From Thraustochytrium sp. TN22 (Eukaryota; Sar; Bigyra; Thraustochytrida; Thraustochytriidae): a stretch of 64,000 nucleotides of DNA. The stretch lies in contig JABLUY010000162.1 of assembly GCA_013306675.1 (NCBI GenBank), positions 1 through 64,000 on the forward strand. The letters run 5' to 3'. This document shows positions 37,418-46,397 of this stretch, in pieces; position 1 is the first letter of the stretch; the number at the start of each line of letters is the position of its first letter. A program made the position numbers and the translations under genes. The notes below the pieces were generated by a model that saw only the letters and a program-made list of their open reading frames with translations, had not been told where the DNA came from and searched no databases.

Positions 37418-39514
37418 ATGGCGGGCCGCGAGGAGGGCCGCGAGAGGGACGAGAAGAAGAAGGAGAAGAAGAGGAGAAAGCGCGACAGGGACGAGGAGCG
37501 CCGCGAGGGCAGCCGCGACGCGCGCAAGAGCGGCAAGAAGAGCAGCAGGGACAAGGGCAGGAAGCGCGAGCGAGAGAAGAAGCGCGAGAAGAAGCACAAG
37601 CGGGAGCGGCGGCGCGACGAGGACGCCACGCCCGGGTGGGCGGCCGCGGGCCTGGAGCCCGTGGCCGATCCAGCGGATGCGGCGCGGTCCGAGCAGCTGG
37701 TGAAGATGCTGGGCTACTCAAACGAGGACAACCCGTTCGGCGACAGCGAGCTCACGAAGCAATTCGTGTGGCGCAAGAAGGAGCAGGAGGTGGCGACGCG
37801 CAAGGGCAAGAAGCGCGCTGCCTCGGAGTCGTCCGCAAGCTCCGCGAGCTCAGTGAGCTCAGCGAGCTCCGACGCGGCGGCCGCGAGGAAGAAAAGGGAG
37901 AAGAGGAGGCGCAGGGAGAAGACTAGGCGGCGGCGCAGCTCGAGCGAAAGCAGCGCTGACAGCCGCGAGAGCAGCGCGAGCCGCGCTGGGCCAGCGGCAA
38001 GTGCGGCGACGGCGAGTGCTGCTGCTGCGGCGGGTGGCGGGCGCGACCTGCAGGACCGCATTCGCGAGCTGGAGGAGGTGCGGCGTCGGCGCGAGCAGCG
38101 TATTGTGGACGAGGAGATGAGGGCGCAACGGCGCGACGAGCAGCAGGCGCAGCGCGAGATCGAGATCTACGGCGCCTGGCAGGACAAGGACGAGGCCTTC
38201 GACCGGCAGCAGGAGAAAAATCGCAGCCGGCTTCGGCTGCTCAACAAGCGACCGCAGCTCATCGACGAGCTGTACACGAACCTACTCCTGGCCGAAGAGG
38301 CGGAGGCTGGTGATGCGCTGGCCGAGGAGCTGCGGCTCAAGGAGGTGGTGAGGCCGCGAATCGAGAGCCCGTCGCAGATTCTAGACCACGCGTCGCGGCG
38401 CGAGCTGACGGCCGCGCGCGAGGCAGCCGATCGCTTCATCCGCGGCGATCTGGATGCCGACTTGTGGCGGCCCATGCTGGTGGTCATGGACGGCTTGCTG
38501 GCGCGGCTCAAGGGCGAGCAGGTCTTTGACGCGCGCATTGACGCGCAGCTGCGCGGCAAGTCAGAGGACGAGTTGCGAAGCTTTGAGCGCGACATCCGGG
38601 AGAATCGCCTCGGCAAGGGCTTGGGCGATGACGAGTACTGGGGCTGCGTTCTGGAGGAGCTGCGCGTGAGCCTGGCCAAGGCCGAGAGCACGCGGCGCGA
38701 CGAGGATCTGCTCCGCGCGCTAGGCGTGGATGCGGCGCGCGCGAGAGAGGAGAAGCAAGCGGCTGTAGAACGTGCGCAGGCAGAGGCGGAGCAGAGGCGC
38801 GCGGCGGCGGCGGCGGCGGCGGCGGCGCGGCGCGCGAAATCACGCAAGCTGGACGAGTCGCACTTTGCACCGCGCGACGACCTGTCCTTGGGCGCCATCA
38901 GGGACGAGGCGCAAGATCGCGTGGATCGGCAGCGCGCTCGCCTCGCTGTGCTGGCTCGCGAGCGCGAGCGCAATGCGGAGCTCGTCTACATGAGCGGCGA
39001 CGGCACGAACGCGCGGTCCCTCGGCAGCCGCGCGGGCGCGGCTCGCTCTGCTTTCGAAGATGACGCCGCGGACGTGGACCCGGCGCACCTCATGACGGAG
39101 CGCGACGAGGTGGAGATGCCGTCGGAGATCCAGTCGTGGTTCGCGCGCTACCGGCCACGCAAGCCGCGGTACAGCAATCGCGTTCGCACTGGCTTTGAGT
39201 GGAACAAGTACAACAAGACGCACTACGACAAGGACAATTTGCCGCCCAAGCTTGTGCAGGGCTACAAGTTCAGGCTCGATTACTCGGAGCTCATCGACAA
39301 GTCCAAGGCGCCGACGTACAAGGTGTTGCCGTATCCGGGCGACGAAGACTACGCGATCATTCGCTTTCGCGCCGGCCCACCCTACGTCGACATTGCCTTC
39401 AAGATTGTCAACCGCGAGTGGCGCATTGGCCGCCGAGAGGGGTTTTTGAACCTTTTTGAGAAGGGTATCTTGCGGCTCAACTTCCAGCTCAAGCGCGCGC
39501 GCTACCGACGGTAA
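37418..39514 (+). CDS. CACTIN: Cactin, spliceosome-associated protein
   Basis: A 698-residue nuclear protein of the Cactin family, which binds late spliceosomes and is needed for accurate splicing. The N-terminal 230 residues are Lys/Arg/Glu/Ser-rich (RS-like). The mid domain starts near residue 240 (QREIEIYGAWQDKDEAF, RPQLIDELYTNLLL). The C-terminal CactinC domain is nearly textbook: KPRYSNRVRTGFEWNKYN, THYDKDNLPPKLVQGYKF, FRAGPPYVDIAFKIVNREW and the final FQLKRARYRR. The ATG at 37418 is the first in frame downstream of a long leader-like extension that overlaps the antisense phosphatase gene, so it is preferred. In an intron-poor genome, retention of Cactin is noteworthy. Convergent with Hsp100. 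Confidence 0.95.
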   Translation: MAGREEGRERDEKKKEKKRRKRDRDEERREGSRDARKSGKKSSRDKGRKREREKKREKKHKRERRRDEDATPGWAAAGLEPVADPADAARSEQLVKMLGYSNEDNPFGDSELTKQFVWRKKEQEVATRKGKKRAASESSASSASSVSSASSDAAAARKKREKRRRREKTRRRRSSSESSADSRESSASRAGPAASAATASAAAAAGGGRDLQDRIRELEEVRRRREQRIVDEEMRAQRRDEQQAQREIEIYGAWQDKDEAFDRQQEKNRSRLRLLNKRPQLIDELYTNLLLAEEAEAGDALAEELRLKEVVRPRIESPSQILDHASRRELTAAREAADRFIRGDLDADLWRPMLVVMDGLLARLKGEQVFDARIDAQLRGKSEDELRSFERDIRENRLGKGLGDDEYWGCVLEELRVSLAKAESTRRDEDLLRALGVDAARAREEKQAAVERAQAEAEQRRAAAAAAAAARRAKSRKLDESHFAPRDDLSLGAIRDEAQDRVDRQRARLAVLARERERNAELVYMSGDGTNARSLGSRAGAARSAFEDDAADVDPAHLMTERDEVEMPSEIQSWFARYRPRKPRYSNRVRTGFEWNKYNKTHYDKDNLPPKLVQGYKFRLDYSELIDKSKAPTYKVLPYPGDEDYAIIRFRAGPPYVDIAFKIVNREWRIGRREGFLNLFEKGILRLNFQLKRARYRR

Positions 39515-39541
39515 GAAAGGAAAAGGTCGAAGAGGACAGGT

Positions 39542-39547
39542 AATAAA
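39542..39547 (+). terminator. AATAAA polyadenylation signal candidate
   Basis: AATAAA lies 28 bases after the Cactin stop codon in an A-rich strip, in an otherwise GC-rich region. A poly(A) signal is likely but not proven. Confidence 0.5.
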
Positions 39548-39657
39548 GAAAGAAAGAAAAGGGTACAATCATTTCACAGAGATCGCCTAGCTTAGGCCTA
39601 GATGTCATTCAAGTTGTTCTCCTCGGCCTGCAGCCAGCTGCCAGCTGCGCTCATTCA

Positions 39658-42474
39658 TCAGGCAGACATGACAGACTGCGAGCCGGCAGAAGACATGTCG
39701 ACGAGGTCGTCCTCGGTGAGGCCGGAGGCGATGTCGTAGCGCAGCACACCCGTGGTGGTAGGCGAGGGCACGGACTTGTTAACGACCTTGGCGGTCTTGG
39801 GCTCATCCTGGATAGCGATGGTGACCGTGGAGGAGTCGGCAATGGCGCCGGAGAGCACGAGGCGGCCAATGTCGGTGCCGACGTGGCGCTCGAGCCAGCG
39901 GCGCAGCGGGCGCGCGCCGTAGGCCGGGTCGAAGGCGACGTCGACGATGTGGTCGAGCGTGGCGCGCGTAGCCTTGACGGTGATGTTGCGGTCGACCTTG
40001 AGCTGGCGCACGAGGACGTCAAGCTGCTGCTGCGCAATGGCGTGGAGCTGCGACTGCGCGAGCGGTTCGAAGACGATGACGTCATCGAGGCGGTTGAGCA
40101 GCTCGGGGCGGAAGTGCGCGCGCACGTCGCGCATGACGCTGGCCTTGGCCTCGTCCATATCGGCGTTGACGGACTCGGCGTCGGAGTCGATGGCCTCGGG
40201 GCCCCCGGCGGAGGCCAGTCGACGTCGCTTGTTGTTGGCGCCGCCGCGGGCCAGCGTGGAGGCGGCGGCCGCGTCGATGAGGTACTGGCTGCCGATGTTG
40301 GAGGTCATGATGATGATGGTGTTGCGGAAGTCCACGATGGTGCCCTGGCCATCCGTGAGGCGGCCGTCGTCGAGGACCTGGAGCAGCACGTTAAAGACGT
40401 CACGGTGCGCCTTTTCAACCTCGTCCAGAAGAATGACCGTGTACGGGCGGCGCTTGACGGCCTCGGTGAGCTGCCCGCCCTCCTCGTAGCCGACATAGCC
40501 CGGAGCGGCGCCGATGAGGCGCGAGACCGCGTGCTTCTCCATGTACTCGGACATGTCGATGCGTACCATGGAGTTGGGGTCGTCGAAGAGCTCCTGCGCG
40601 AGCGCCTTGACGGACTCGGTCTTGCCGACGCCCGTGGGGCCGAGGAAGAGGAAGCTGGCGATGGGCCGCGACTCGGGCGCCAGGCCGGCGCGCGCGCGGA
40701 TGATGCTGTCGGCGACGGCGTCGATGGCGGTGTCCTGGCCGATGACGCGCTGCTTGAGGCGGTCGGCCAGCTTGAGCAGCTTTTCGGACTCGGAGCTCTG
40801 CAGGCGGTCGACCGGGATGCCGGTCCAGCGGCTGACGACCATGGCGATGTCCTGCGGGCCGATGATCTCGGTGAGCAGGCGGTCGTCGGCCTGCTCGCGC
40901 TTGCGCTTGGCGTCCTCGACAGTGAGTCGCTCGAGCTGGGCCTCGAGCTCGGGAATGGCGCCGTAGCGCAGGTCGGCCACCTTGGCCAGGTCGCGGTCGC
41001 GCTCGGCCTGCGCGATCTTGAGGTGGACCTCCTTGATTTTGTTGCGCAGGCGGCGCAGCTCATCGACGCGCGACTTCTCCTCGTCGTGCTTGAGGCGCAG
41101 CGGGCGCAGCTCCTCCTCAATCTGGCTCAGCTCGCGCTGGCACGCCTTGAGACGCTCCTTGCTCTGCTTGTCCTTCTCCTGCTTGAGCGCGGTCTCCTCG
41201 ACCTCGAGCTGCAGCTTGCGGCGCTCGAGGCGGTCGATCTCCTCCGGCTGCGAGTCCAGCTGCACGCGCACGTGCGCCGCGGCCTCGTCCAGCAGGTCAA
41301 TGGCCGAATCCGGCAGGCGGCGCTGCGTCACGTAGCGCTTGGCCAGCTTGGCGGCCAGCACGACGGCGCCGTCCTGGATGGTGACGCCGTGGTGCGACTG
41401 GTAGCTGTCCTTGATGCCGCGCAGGATGCTGACCGTGTCCTCCACGGAAGGCTCCGTGACGTCGACCTTTTGGAAGCGGCGCGAGAAGGCCTTGTCCTTT
41501 TCGATGATCTTGGTGTACTCGTCCAGCGTGGTGGCGCCGATGCACTTGAGCCCGCGCGCGAGCGCGGGCTTGAGAATGTTGGCGGCGTCCGCCGCGCCCT
41601 GGCCGCCGCCGGCGCCCATGAGCAGGTGCACCTCGTCCACGAAGAGGATGATCCGGCCGTCGGAATCCTCGATCTCCTTGAGCACGGACTTGAGCCGCTC
41701 CTCGAACTCGCCGCGGTGCGAGGCGCCCGCCAGCAGCGCCGCCACGTCCAGCTCCCACAGCTGGCACGAGGCGATGGACTCCGGCACGTCGCCCTGCACG
41801 ATGCGCGTGGCGAACATGGTGCAGATGGCGGTCTTGCCGACGCCGGGCGGGCCGACGAGGATGGCGTTCGACTTGGTCTTGCGCGAGAGGATCTGCACCA
41901 CGCGCGCCACCTCGCGGTCGCGGCCGATGACCGGGTCCAGCTTGCCGTCCATGGCCATTTGCGTGAGGTCACGCCCGTACTTGGCAAGCGCCTCGAAGTT
42001 CTGCTCGCCGCTGCGGCTGTGCACCTGCTTGTTGCCGGCGCCGCGCGCCGCCTTGGCGGCCTCCTCCACCTTGGCCGGCGTCACGCCGGCCGCCTTGAAG
42101 GCGGCCTTGAGCGAGGCGTCGCCCGCCAGCGCCTTGAGCAGGCTGTCCAGCGTCAGGTACGAGTCGCCCTGCTTCTTTTGAAAGTTCGCGGCGGCGCGCA
42201 GCACGCCCAGCAGGCCGGCCGAGGGCGCCAGCTGCGCCGGCGCCGGGCTCTGCGCCGGCATCTTGTTCACCAGCATCGTCAGCTCGTGCACCAGGCCCGC
42301 GCGGTCGCCGCCGGCGCGGTCCACCAGCCGCGCCCCCAGCGAGCTGCCCTGCTCCAGGAGCGTCAGCGCCACGACCGCGGGCGTCAGCTGCGCGTGGCCC
42401 TTGCTCACGCCCAGCTCGTGCGCCGCGTTCACCACCTTGGCGGTCTCATCGCTCCACGTCGATGCGTCCGTCAT
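39658..42474 (-). CDS. HSP104: Hsp100/ClpB-type protein disaggregase (Hsp104/Hsp101)
   Basis: A 938-residue AAA+ chaperone that threads aggregated proteins through its hexamer ring together with Hsp70 and a J-protein. Order: N-domain (1-150), NBD1 with Walker A GPPGVGKTA (Lys214) and Walker B LFVDEVHLL, a coiled-coil middle domain (about 400-540), and NBD2 with Walker A GPTGVGKTE (Lys618). The linker IAMVVSRWTGIPVDRL is characteristic of ClpB/Hsp104. No mitochondrial or plastid presequence is visible, so the cytosolic/nuclear form is likely. The tail ends LVDMSSAGSQSVMSA rather than in the acidic DDxD/EVDD type ending of yeast Hsp104. A strong heat-shock element lies 190 bases upstream. Convergent with Cactin and divergent from the J-protein gene. 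Confidence 0.96.
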   Translation of the reverse strand: MTDASTWSDETAKVVNAAHELGVSKGHAQLTPAVVALTLLEQGSSLGARLVDRAGGDRAGLVHELTMLVNKMPAQSPAPAQLAPSAGLLGVLRAAANFQKKQGDSYLTLDSLLKALAGDASLKAAFKAAGVTPAKVEEAAKAARGAGNKQVHSRSGEQNFEALAKYGRDLTQMAMDGKLDPVIGRDREVARVVQILSRKTKSNAILVGPPGVGKTAICTMFATRIVQGDVPESIASCQLWELDVAALLAGASHRGEFEERLKSVLKEIEDSDGRIILFVDEVHLLMGAGGGQGAADAANILKPALARGLKCIGATTLDEYTKIIEKDKAFSRRFQKVDVTEPSVEDTVSILRGIKDSYQSHHGVTIQDGAVVLAAKLAKRYVTQRRLPDSAIDLLDEAAAHVRVQLDSQPEEIDRLERRKLQLEVEETALKQEKDKQSKERLKACQRELSQIEEELRPLRLKHDEEKSRVDELRRLRNKIKEVHLKIAQAERDRDLAKVADLRYGAIPELEAQLERLTVEDAKRKREQADDRLLTEIIGPQDIAMVVSRWTGIPVDRLQSSESEKLLKLADRLKQRVIGQDTAIDAVADSIIRARAGLAPESRPIASFLFLGPTGVGKTESVKALAQELFDDPNSMVRIDMSEYMEKHAVSRLIGAAPGYVGYEEGGQLTEAVKRRPYTVILLDEVEKAHRDVFNVLLQVLDDGRLTDGQGTIVDFRNTIIIMTSNIGSQYLIDAAAASTLARGGANNKRRRLASAGGPEAIDSDAESVNADMDEAKASVMRDVRAHFRPELLNRLDDVIVFEPLAQSQLHAIAQQQLDVLVRQLKVDRNITVKATRATLDHIVDVAFDPAYGARPLRRWLERHVGTDIGRLVLSGAIADSSTVTIAIQDEPKTAKVVNKSVPSPTTTGVLRYDIASGLTEDDLVDMSSAGSQSVMSA

Positions 42475-42663
42475 CCGCTTCGCTCTAGCTGTCTCTCTCT
42501 CTCTATCTATCGTACACGCCTCGCCTGCTTTGCCTGCTCTGATCGCAGTTCTGGGTTTGCGCTGCGCCCTGAGGCCCTCCTCCGCCTCGCCGCCTCAGCC
42601 CGCGCGGCGAGGCTCACACCCTGCGCAGTCCCCGCGCCAGCAGGCGAGGTCGGGCCCGACCGC

Positions 42664-42748
42664 GTTCCCGAACCTTCTCGCGCACGCTCGCGACCTTCGC
42701 CGATCTTCGCGAGCCTTCGCGCGCCTTCGCGCGCCTTCGCGCCGCTTC
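42664..42748 (-). promoter_or_regulatory. Heat-shock element array upstream of Hsp100
   Basis: 42664-42678 reads gTTCccGAAccTTCt, a perfect three-unit heat-shock factor site (alternating TTC and GAA, each 5 bases apart). It is followed by six TTC triplets at exactly 10-base steps (42696, 42706, 42716, 42726, 42736, 42746), the step-type arrangement TTC-N7-TTC. The block lies 190-275 bases upstream of the Hsp100 ATG, where HSF1 binding would induce the gene. Confidence 0.75.
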
Positions 42749-43111
42749 GCGACCGCTCGCGACCGGCCGGCCCGCAAGCTGCCTGCCTGCCTGCCTGGCC
42801 GCCCGTCGCCATCGCGACGCGTCGCCATCGCGACGCTCCGACGCCGCCAGCGCGCGCCGCGAGCCGCCGCGCCCGCGCGCAAGCCGCCTGCTCCGCGTAG
42901 GGGCGGCGCCGCCGCACGCGGCGCGCCGGACGAGGGCGCGGCCGGGCGGGCTGCGGCGCTGTGGCTGGCTGTGGCTGGCTGTGGCGCCCCCCCCGAGCAG
43001 CTCTGGGAATCGCGGTAGGGGGCAGGCGGCCTGGACGCCCCCTTGTGGGGCGGTCCTCCCGGAACTGTGGTCGCTCGCTCGCTCCCCACGGCGGATCCCC
43101 GAAGCATGCAT

Positions 43112-43348
43112 TCATTTCCGCGCACTTGACCGTATTTTCTTCCTGCGATCCTCGAGCTCGCGCTCCGAGTCGCCCTCGCCCTCGTCACGGTCCTCTTCGC
43201 GGCCTGCGGCTGCCTGCCTGCCAGCCAAGGCGCCGCGCCGCCGCGGGCCGGCGCGCGCGCGGGCGGGAGCGGCGGCTGCGGAGCGCACTTGGGAGCGGGT
43301 CAGGCCGCTGGCGCTGCGTGCCAGCGGGCGTGATCGTTTGGCGGCCAT
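43112..43348 (-). CDS. Possible small basic protein, low support
   Basis: A 78-residue frame from ATG 43348 to a TGA, starting 55 bases from the CGGCT array. It begins MAAKRSRPLARSASG, is Arg/Ala-rich, and ends in a charged helix-like segment (EREDRD-type mix, then ELEDRRKKIRSSARK). Third-position bias resembles the real genes, but GC content alone can do this. No family was recognised. It may equally be non-coding. Confidence 0.22.
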   Translation of the reverse strand: MAAKRSRPLARSASGLTRSQVRSAAAAPARARAGPRRRGALAGRQAAAGREEDRDEGEGDSERELEDRRKKIRSSARK

Positions 43349-43402
43349 CGCCAGCTGGGCGCTCGTGCTGGCGGCGGCCACGGCCACGGCGCTGCGAGCT
43401 CA

Positions 43403-43645
43403 GCTCGGCTCGGCTCGGCTCGGCTCGGCTCGGCTCGGCTCGGCTCGGCTCGGCTCGGCTCGGCTCGGCTCGGCTCGGCTCGGCTCGGCTCGGCTCGGCT
43501 CGGCTCGGCTCGGCTCGGCTCGGCTCGGCTCGGCTCGGCTCGGCTCGGCTCGGCTCGGCTCGGCTCGGCTCGGCTCGGCTCGGCTCGGCTCGGCTCGGCT
43601 CGGCTCGGCTCGGCTCGGCTCGGCTCGGCTCGGCTCGGCTCGGCT
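43403..43645. repeat. (CGGCT)48 pentanucleotide array
   Basis: 243 bases of perfect CGGCT (about 48.6 copies, no interruption seen). It is open in several frames because 5 is not a multiple of 3, giving spurious ARLGS or AEPSR repeat frames. Shorter runs of the same unit occur near 37120, 46136 and 57445. Confidence 0.97.
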
Positions 43646-44704
43646 GCCGCTGCTGCACAGCCCTCGCACCAACGTCACCAGCCGTGACCGCAGCCAGCCT
43701 GAGGGCGTGGCGTGCAGAGGTCCTCGACCCGCCAGGCCTTGTCGAGGAGTCGAGGACTGGCCTCGTCCCCGTCGGGGCTTGCCACAGCCGCTGGGCCAGC
43801 TCCGCAGAGTGCCCAACGTTTTGCCGCCGGCTTGCTCCTGCGCCACATTCTGTGAGCGGGCGACTCTGTCGTGCAGACAGACTACCGCTTGGCCAGCGCG
43901 ACGCACGCACAGTCAGGCAGGCCTCGGCCACGGCAGGCTCGCGCAGCTTCGCGCCTCGCACGCACGCTCCAGGCGCGTCCAGCCACCACCACAGGCAGGC
44001 AGGCAGGCTCGGCTAACCATTCCGAACGAGCGAGGCCGCTGAGCGCGCCTGAGCGCGCCTGAGCGCGGCCGAGGCGGCCGCGACGGCGCGGCGCTCCCGG
44101 CCGGGCGCTGCTGCGCGCTGCCCAGCGCGGGAGCGCGGTCCTGAGCTGCGCGCTCCGGCGAGGTCCTTCCTTGCGCGCGCTGCTCGAGCTCCGGCGTGCC
44201 AGGCGAGCCAGGCGAGCCAGGCGGGGCCTGGCAAGAACAAGCGGAGGCTGGACGCGGCGCGACGCGGCGTCGCGTCGCTGCGGCCCGCTGCGCCGCGCCG
44301 CGCCGCGCCGCGACCTCAGGGCCGAGGCAGGCTCCCGCGCGCGGCGCGCGGCAGAGCCTCGCCTCGCTTCGCCTCGCCTCGCCTCGCCTGGCGCGGCAGA
44401 GCCCGAACCTCGCAGGGCGCGCGGCGCGGCGCGGCGCGGCGGCGGCGGCGTCGACCTTGGCTGCCTGGCCTGCCTGACCGGACCTGACCTGACGCGCGCG
44501 CGGCGGCGGGCTCGGGCTCGCGAGCGGCGAGCGCGCTCGGGGCGCTCCCCGCCCGCGCAACCGCTGACCAGGTCCCGCGCGAGCCCTGACTCCTGAGCGC
44601 CAGGAGCAGCAGCTCAGGCTGAGCCGAGCGCAGGCTGAGCTTGCTTGGGCTTGGGGCGGGCGGCAGCAAAGCGCATTCGCGAGGGAGGAAGGAGCGAGGG
44701 CAGC

Positions 44705-45817
44705 ATGCCGCGCGGGCGCGACTTCTACGAGGTGCTGGGCGTCGGCCACGACGCGCAGGAGGCCGAACTGCGCAAGGCGTACAAGAAGCTGGCACTAAAG
44801 TACCACCCGGATAAGTGCAAGGGCGATGACACCAAGTTCAAGGAGATCGCAGAGGCCTACGCCGTGCTGTCGGACCCGGACAAGCGCAAGGTCTTCGACA
44901 AGCTCGGCGAGGAGGGCCTCAAGGCAGGCGTCACGGCGGAGCAGGCGGAGAAGATGGGCTCGGGCGGCATGCCGGCCGGCGGCATGCCCGGCGGCGGCGG
45001 CATGCCGGCCGGCGGCATGCCCGGCGGCGGCGGCATGGGCGGCTTCGCCATGCCACCAGACTTCGCTGAGAATCTCTTCGCGCAGTTCTTCAGCGGCAGC
45101 GGCATGGGCGGCGGCATCAACATGGGCGGCATGGGCGGCGGCGTGCCTTCGGGCTTCACCTTCGCTTCGGGCGCCAGCGACAGCGACGACGACATTGGGT
45201 ATGCCTTCCCCGGGTTCGGTGCGCGCGCCGCAGCCGCGAACCCGCAGCAAAGTTCCAGCGCAGGCCGCAAGAAGAAGCGCGACGCCATCGAGAAGGACTT
45301 CAGCGTCTCGCTGGAGGATCTCTACGCCAGCGCCACCAAGAAGCTCAAGGTCAACCGCAAGCTCTACGACGAGGCCAGCGGCGCCTACCGCGACGCGCCC
45401 CAGATTGTCGAGCTCAAGCTCAAGCCGCAGATGAAAGAGGGCACCAAGTTCACCTTTAAGAGTCTCGGCTCCGAGGAGCCTGGCTACGAGCCCGCCGACA
45501 TGGTTTTCAAGCTCAAGGAGAAGGATCATGCTGTCTACTCGCGCAAGGGCGACGACCTCTTCATGACCGTTGACATCGGCCTCAAGGACGCCCTGCTCGG
45601 CGGCTCCACCACCGTCAAGTCGCTCGACAACCAGCACATCCGTGTGCCCTACCCGCCGCTGCGCACCACCAGCCAGGACGTTGTTTTGCACGAGCGTGGC
45701 ATGCCCAACACCAAAAGCGGCAAGCGCGGGGACCTTCACGTCCGCTTTAACGTCAAGCTCCCTGCCGACGATGACTCGCGTAGACGTATTGCCGAGGCCC
45801 TCCCTGCGGCCGTTTGA
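44705..45817 (+). CDS. Class B (DnaJB1/Sis1-type) J-protein
   Basis: A 370-residue Hsp40 co-chaperone that delivers clients to Hsp70 and stimulates its ATPase. The J domain occupies residues 5-70, with HPD at 34-36. A Gly/Met-rich region (about 85-160) contains two tandem copies of the GGMPAGGMPGGGG unit. There is no Cys-rich zinc domain, so it is class B. The C-terminal client-binding domains follow (KDFSVSLEDLYASATKKLK, then GGSTTVKSLDNQHIRVPYP and HERGMPN). No EEVD or farnesylation motif; it ends EALPAAV. In yeast, Sis1 works with Hsp70 and Hsp104 in disaggregation, and the Hsp104-type gene is the divergent neighbour here. Confidence 0.95.
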   Translation: MPRGRDFYEVLGVGHDAQEAELRKAYKKLALKYHPDKCKGDDTKFKEIAEAYAVLSDPDKRKVFDKLGEEGLKAGVTAEQAEKMGSGGMPAGGMPGGGGMPAGGMPGGGGMGGFAMPPDFAENLFAQFFSGSGMGGGINMGGMGGGVPSGFTFASGASDSDDDIGYAFPGFGARAAAANPQQSSSAGRKKKRDAIEKDFSVSLEDLYASATKKLKVNRKLYDEASGAYRDAPQIVELKLKPQMKEGTKFTFKSLGSEEPGYEPADMVFKLKEKDHAVYSRKGDDLFMTVDIGLKDALLGGSTTVKSLDNQHIRVPYPPLRTTSQDVVLHERGMPNTKSGKRGDLHVRFNVKLPADDDSRRRIAEALPAAV

Positions 45818-45886
45818 TGTTCGTGCATACACCAACACGGAGCACGCACATAGCCTAGTACAAATTCCACGCCCGGCCGGGCCGGC

Positions 45887-45923
<37 letters not shown>

Positions 45924-46397
45924 GCCGGGCCGCGAGCATGCGCAATGACCGCATCGCGCATCCTCGTTTTTGCCTCCTTCCACTACACAACTACTCGAAT
46001 AGAAGTACACTGTAGCGTAGCAGCTCCCGTTGTCCAAGAAAAGTAAGTGATTTTGATTCAGTTCTCCATGCTTGCAGTGATGCTGCTATTGTGATTAGAG
46101 ACGCCGAAAAGAGATTCAGTCGCTCATTGACGCTCAGCTCAGCCCAGCTCAGCCCAGCTCAGCTCGACTCCCATGGCCAGCGATCACGAATGAACCAAGG
46201 CAACGCGCCAAGGCAACGCGCGCACCCGGTGTGTACCGTTACCGAGCCGCGGCCGCCGCCGCCGTGGCAGCTGCCACCACCCTGACCACCACGCCACGCC
46301 GCCCGGCCGCTCAGGCTAGAGCCACCGTCCGTAAGTAAGTACGTAAGCTTTGCGACATGCTTCTCGTGACGCGAACTTGAGTTCACGAAGCACAGCG
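45818..46397. other. Intergenic region, J-protein / ankyrin gene
   Basis: 580 bases with a CCAG/CAGC tetramer run and a CAGCT/CAGCC pentamer stretch at about 46134-46165. No gene is supported. Confidence 0.5.
45891..45923. repeat. (CAGC)8 tetranucleotide run
   Basis: Eight CAGC units preceded by GGCC repeats, about 75 bases after the J-protein stop, probably in its 3' untranslated region. Confidence 0.9.

Larger units (their letters stand above)
42475..44704. other. Divergent intergenic region, Hsp100 / J-protein
   Basis: The longest gap, 2.2 kb, between two chaperone genes. It holds the heat-shock element at 42664-42748, a possible small reading frame at 43112-43348, the CGGCT array at 43403-43645, a CAGG run near 43990 and GCGCCT/GCCTCG repeats at 44040-44400. 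The long frames through the array are artefacts of a 5-base unit. Confidence 0.5.

Noticed and set aside
39883-42900. A 1005-codon plus-strand open frame over Hsp100
   Set aside because: Antisense of Hsp100 in the frame that mirrors its codon bias (Leu/Arg/Val-rich, no domains).
42961-44042. Long frames with ARLGS or AEPSR repeats across 43403-43645
   Set aside because: A perfect 5-base repeat without stops is open in several frames; flanks show no protein-like conservation.
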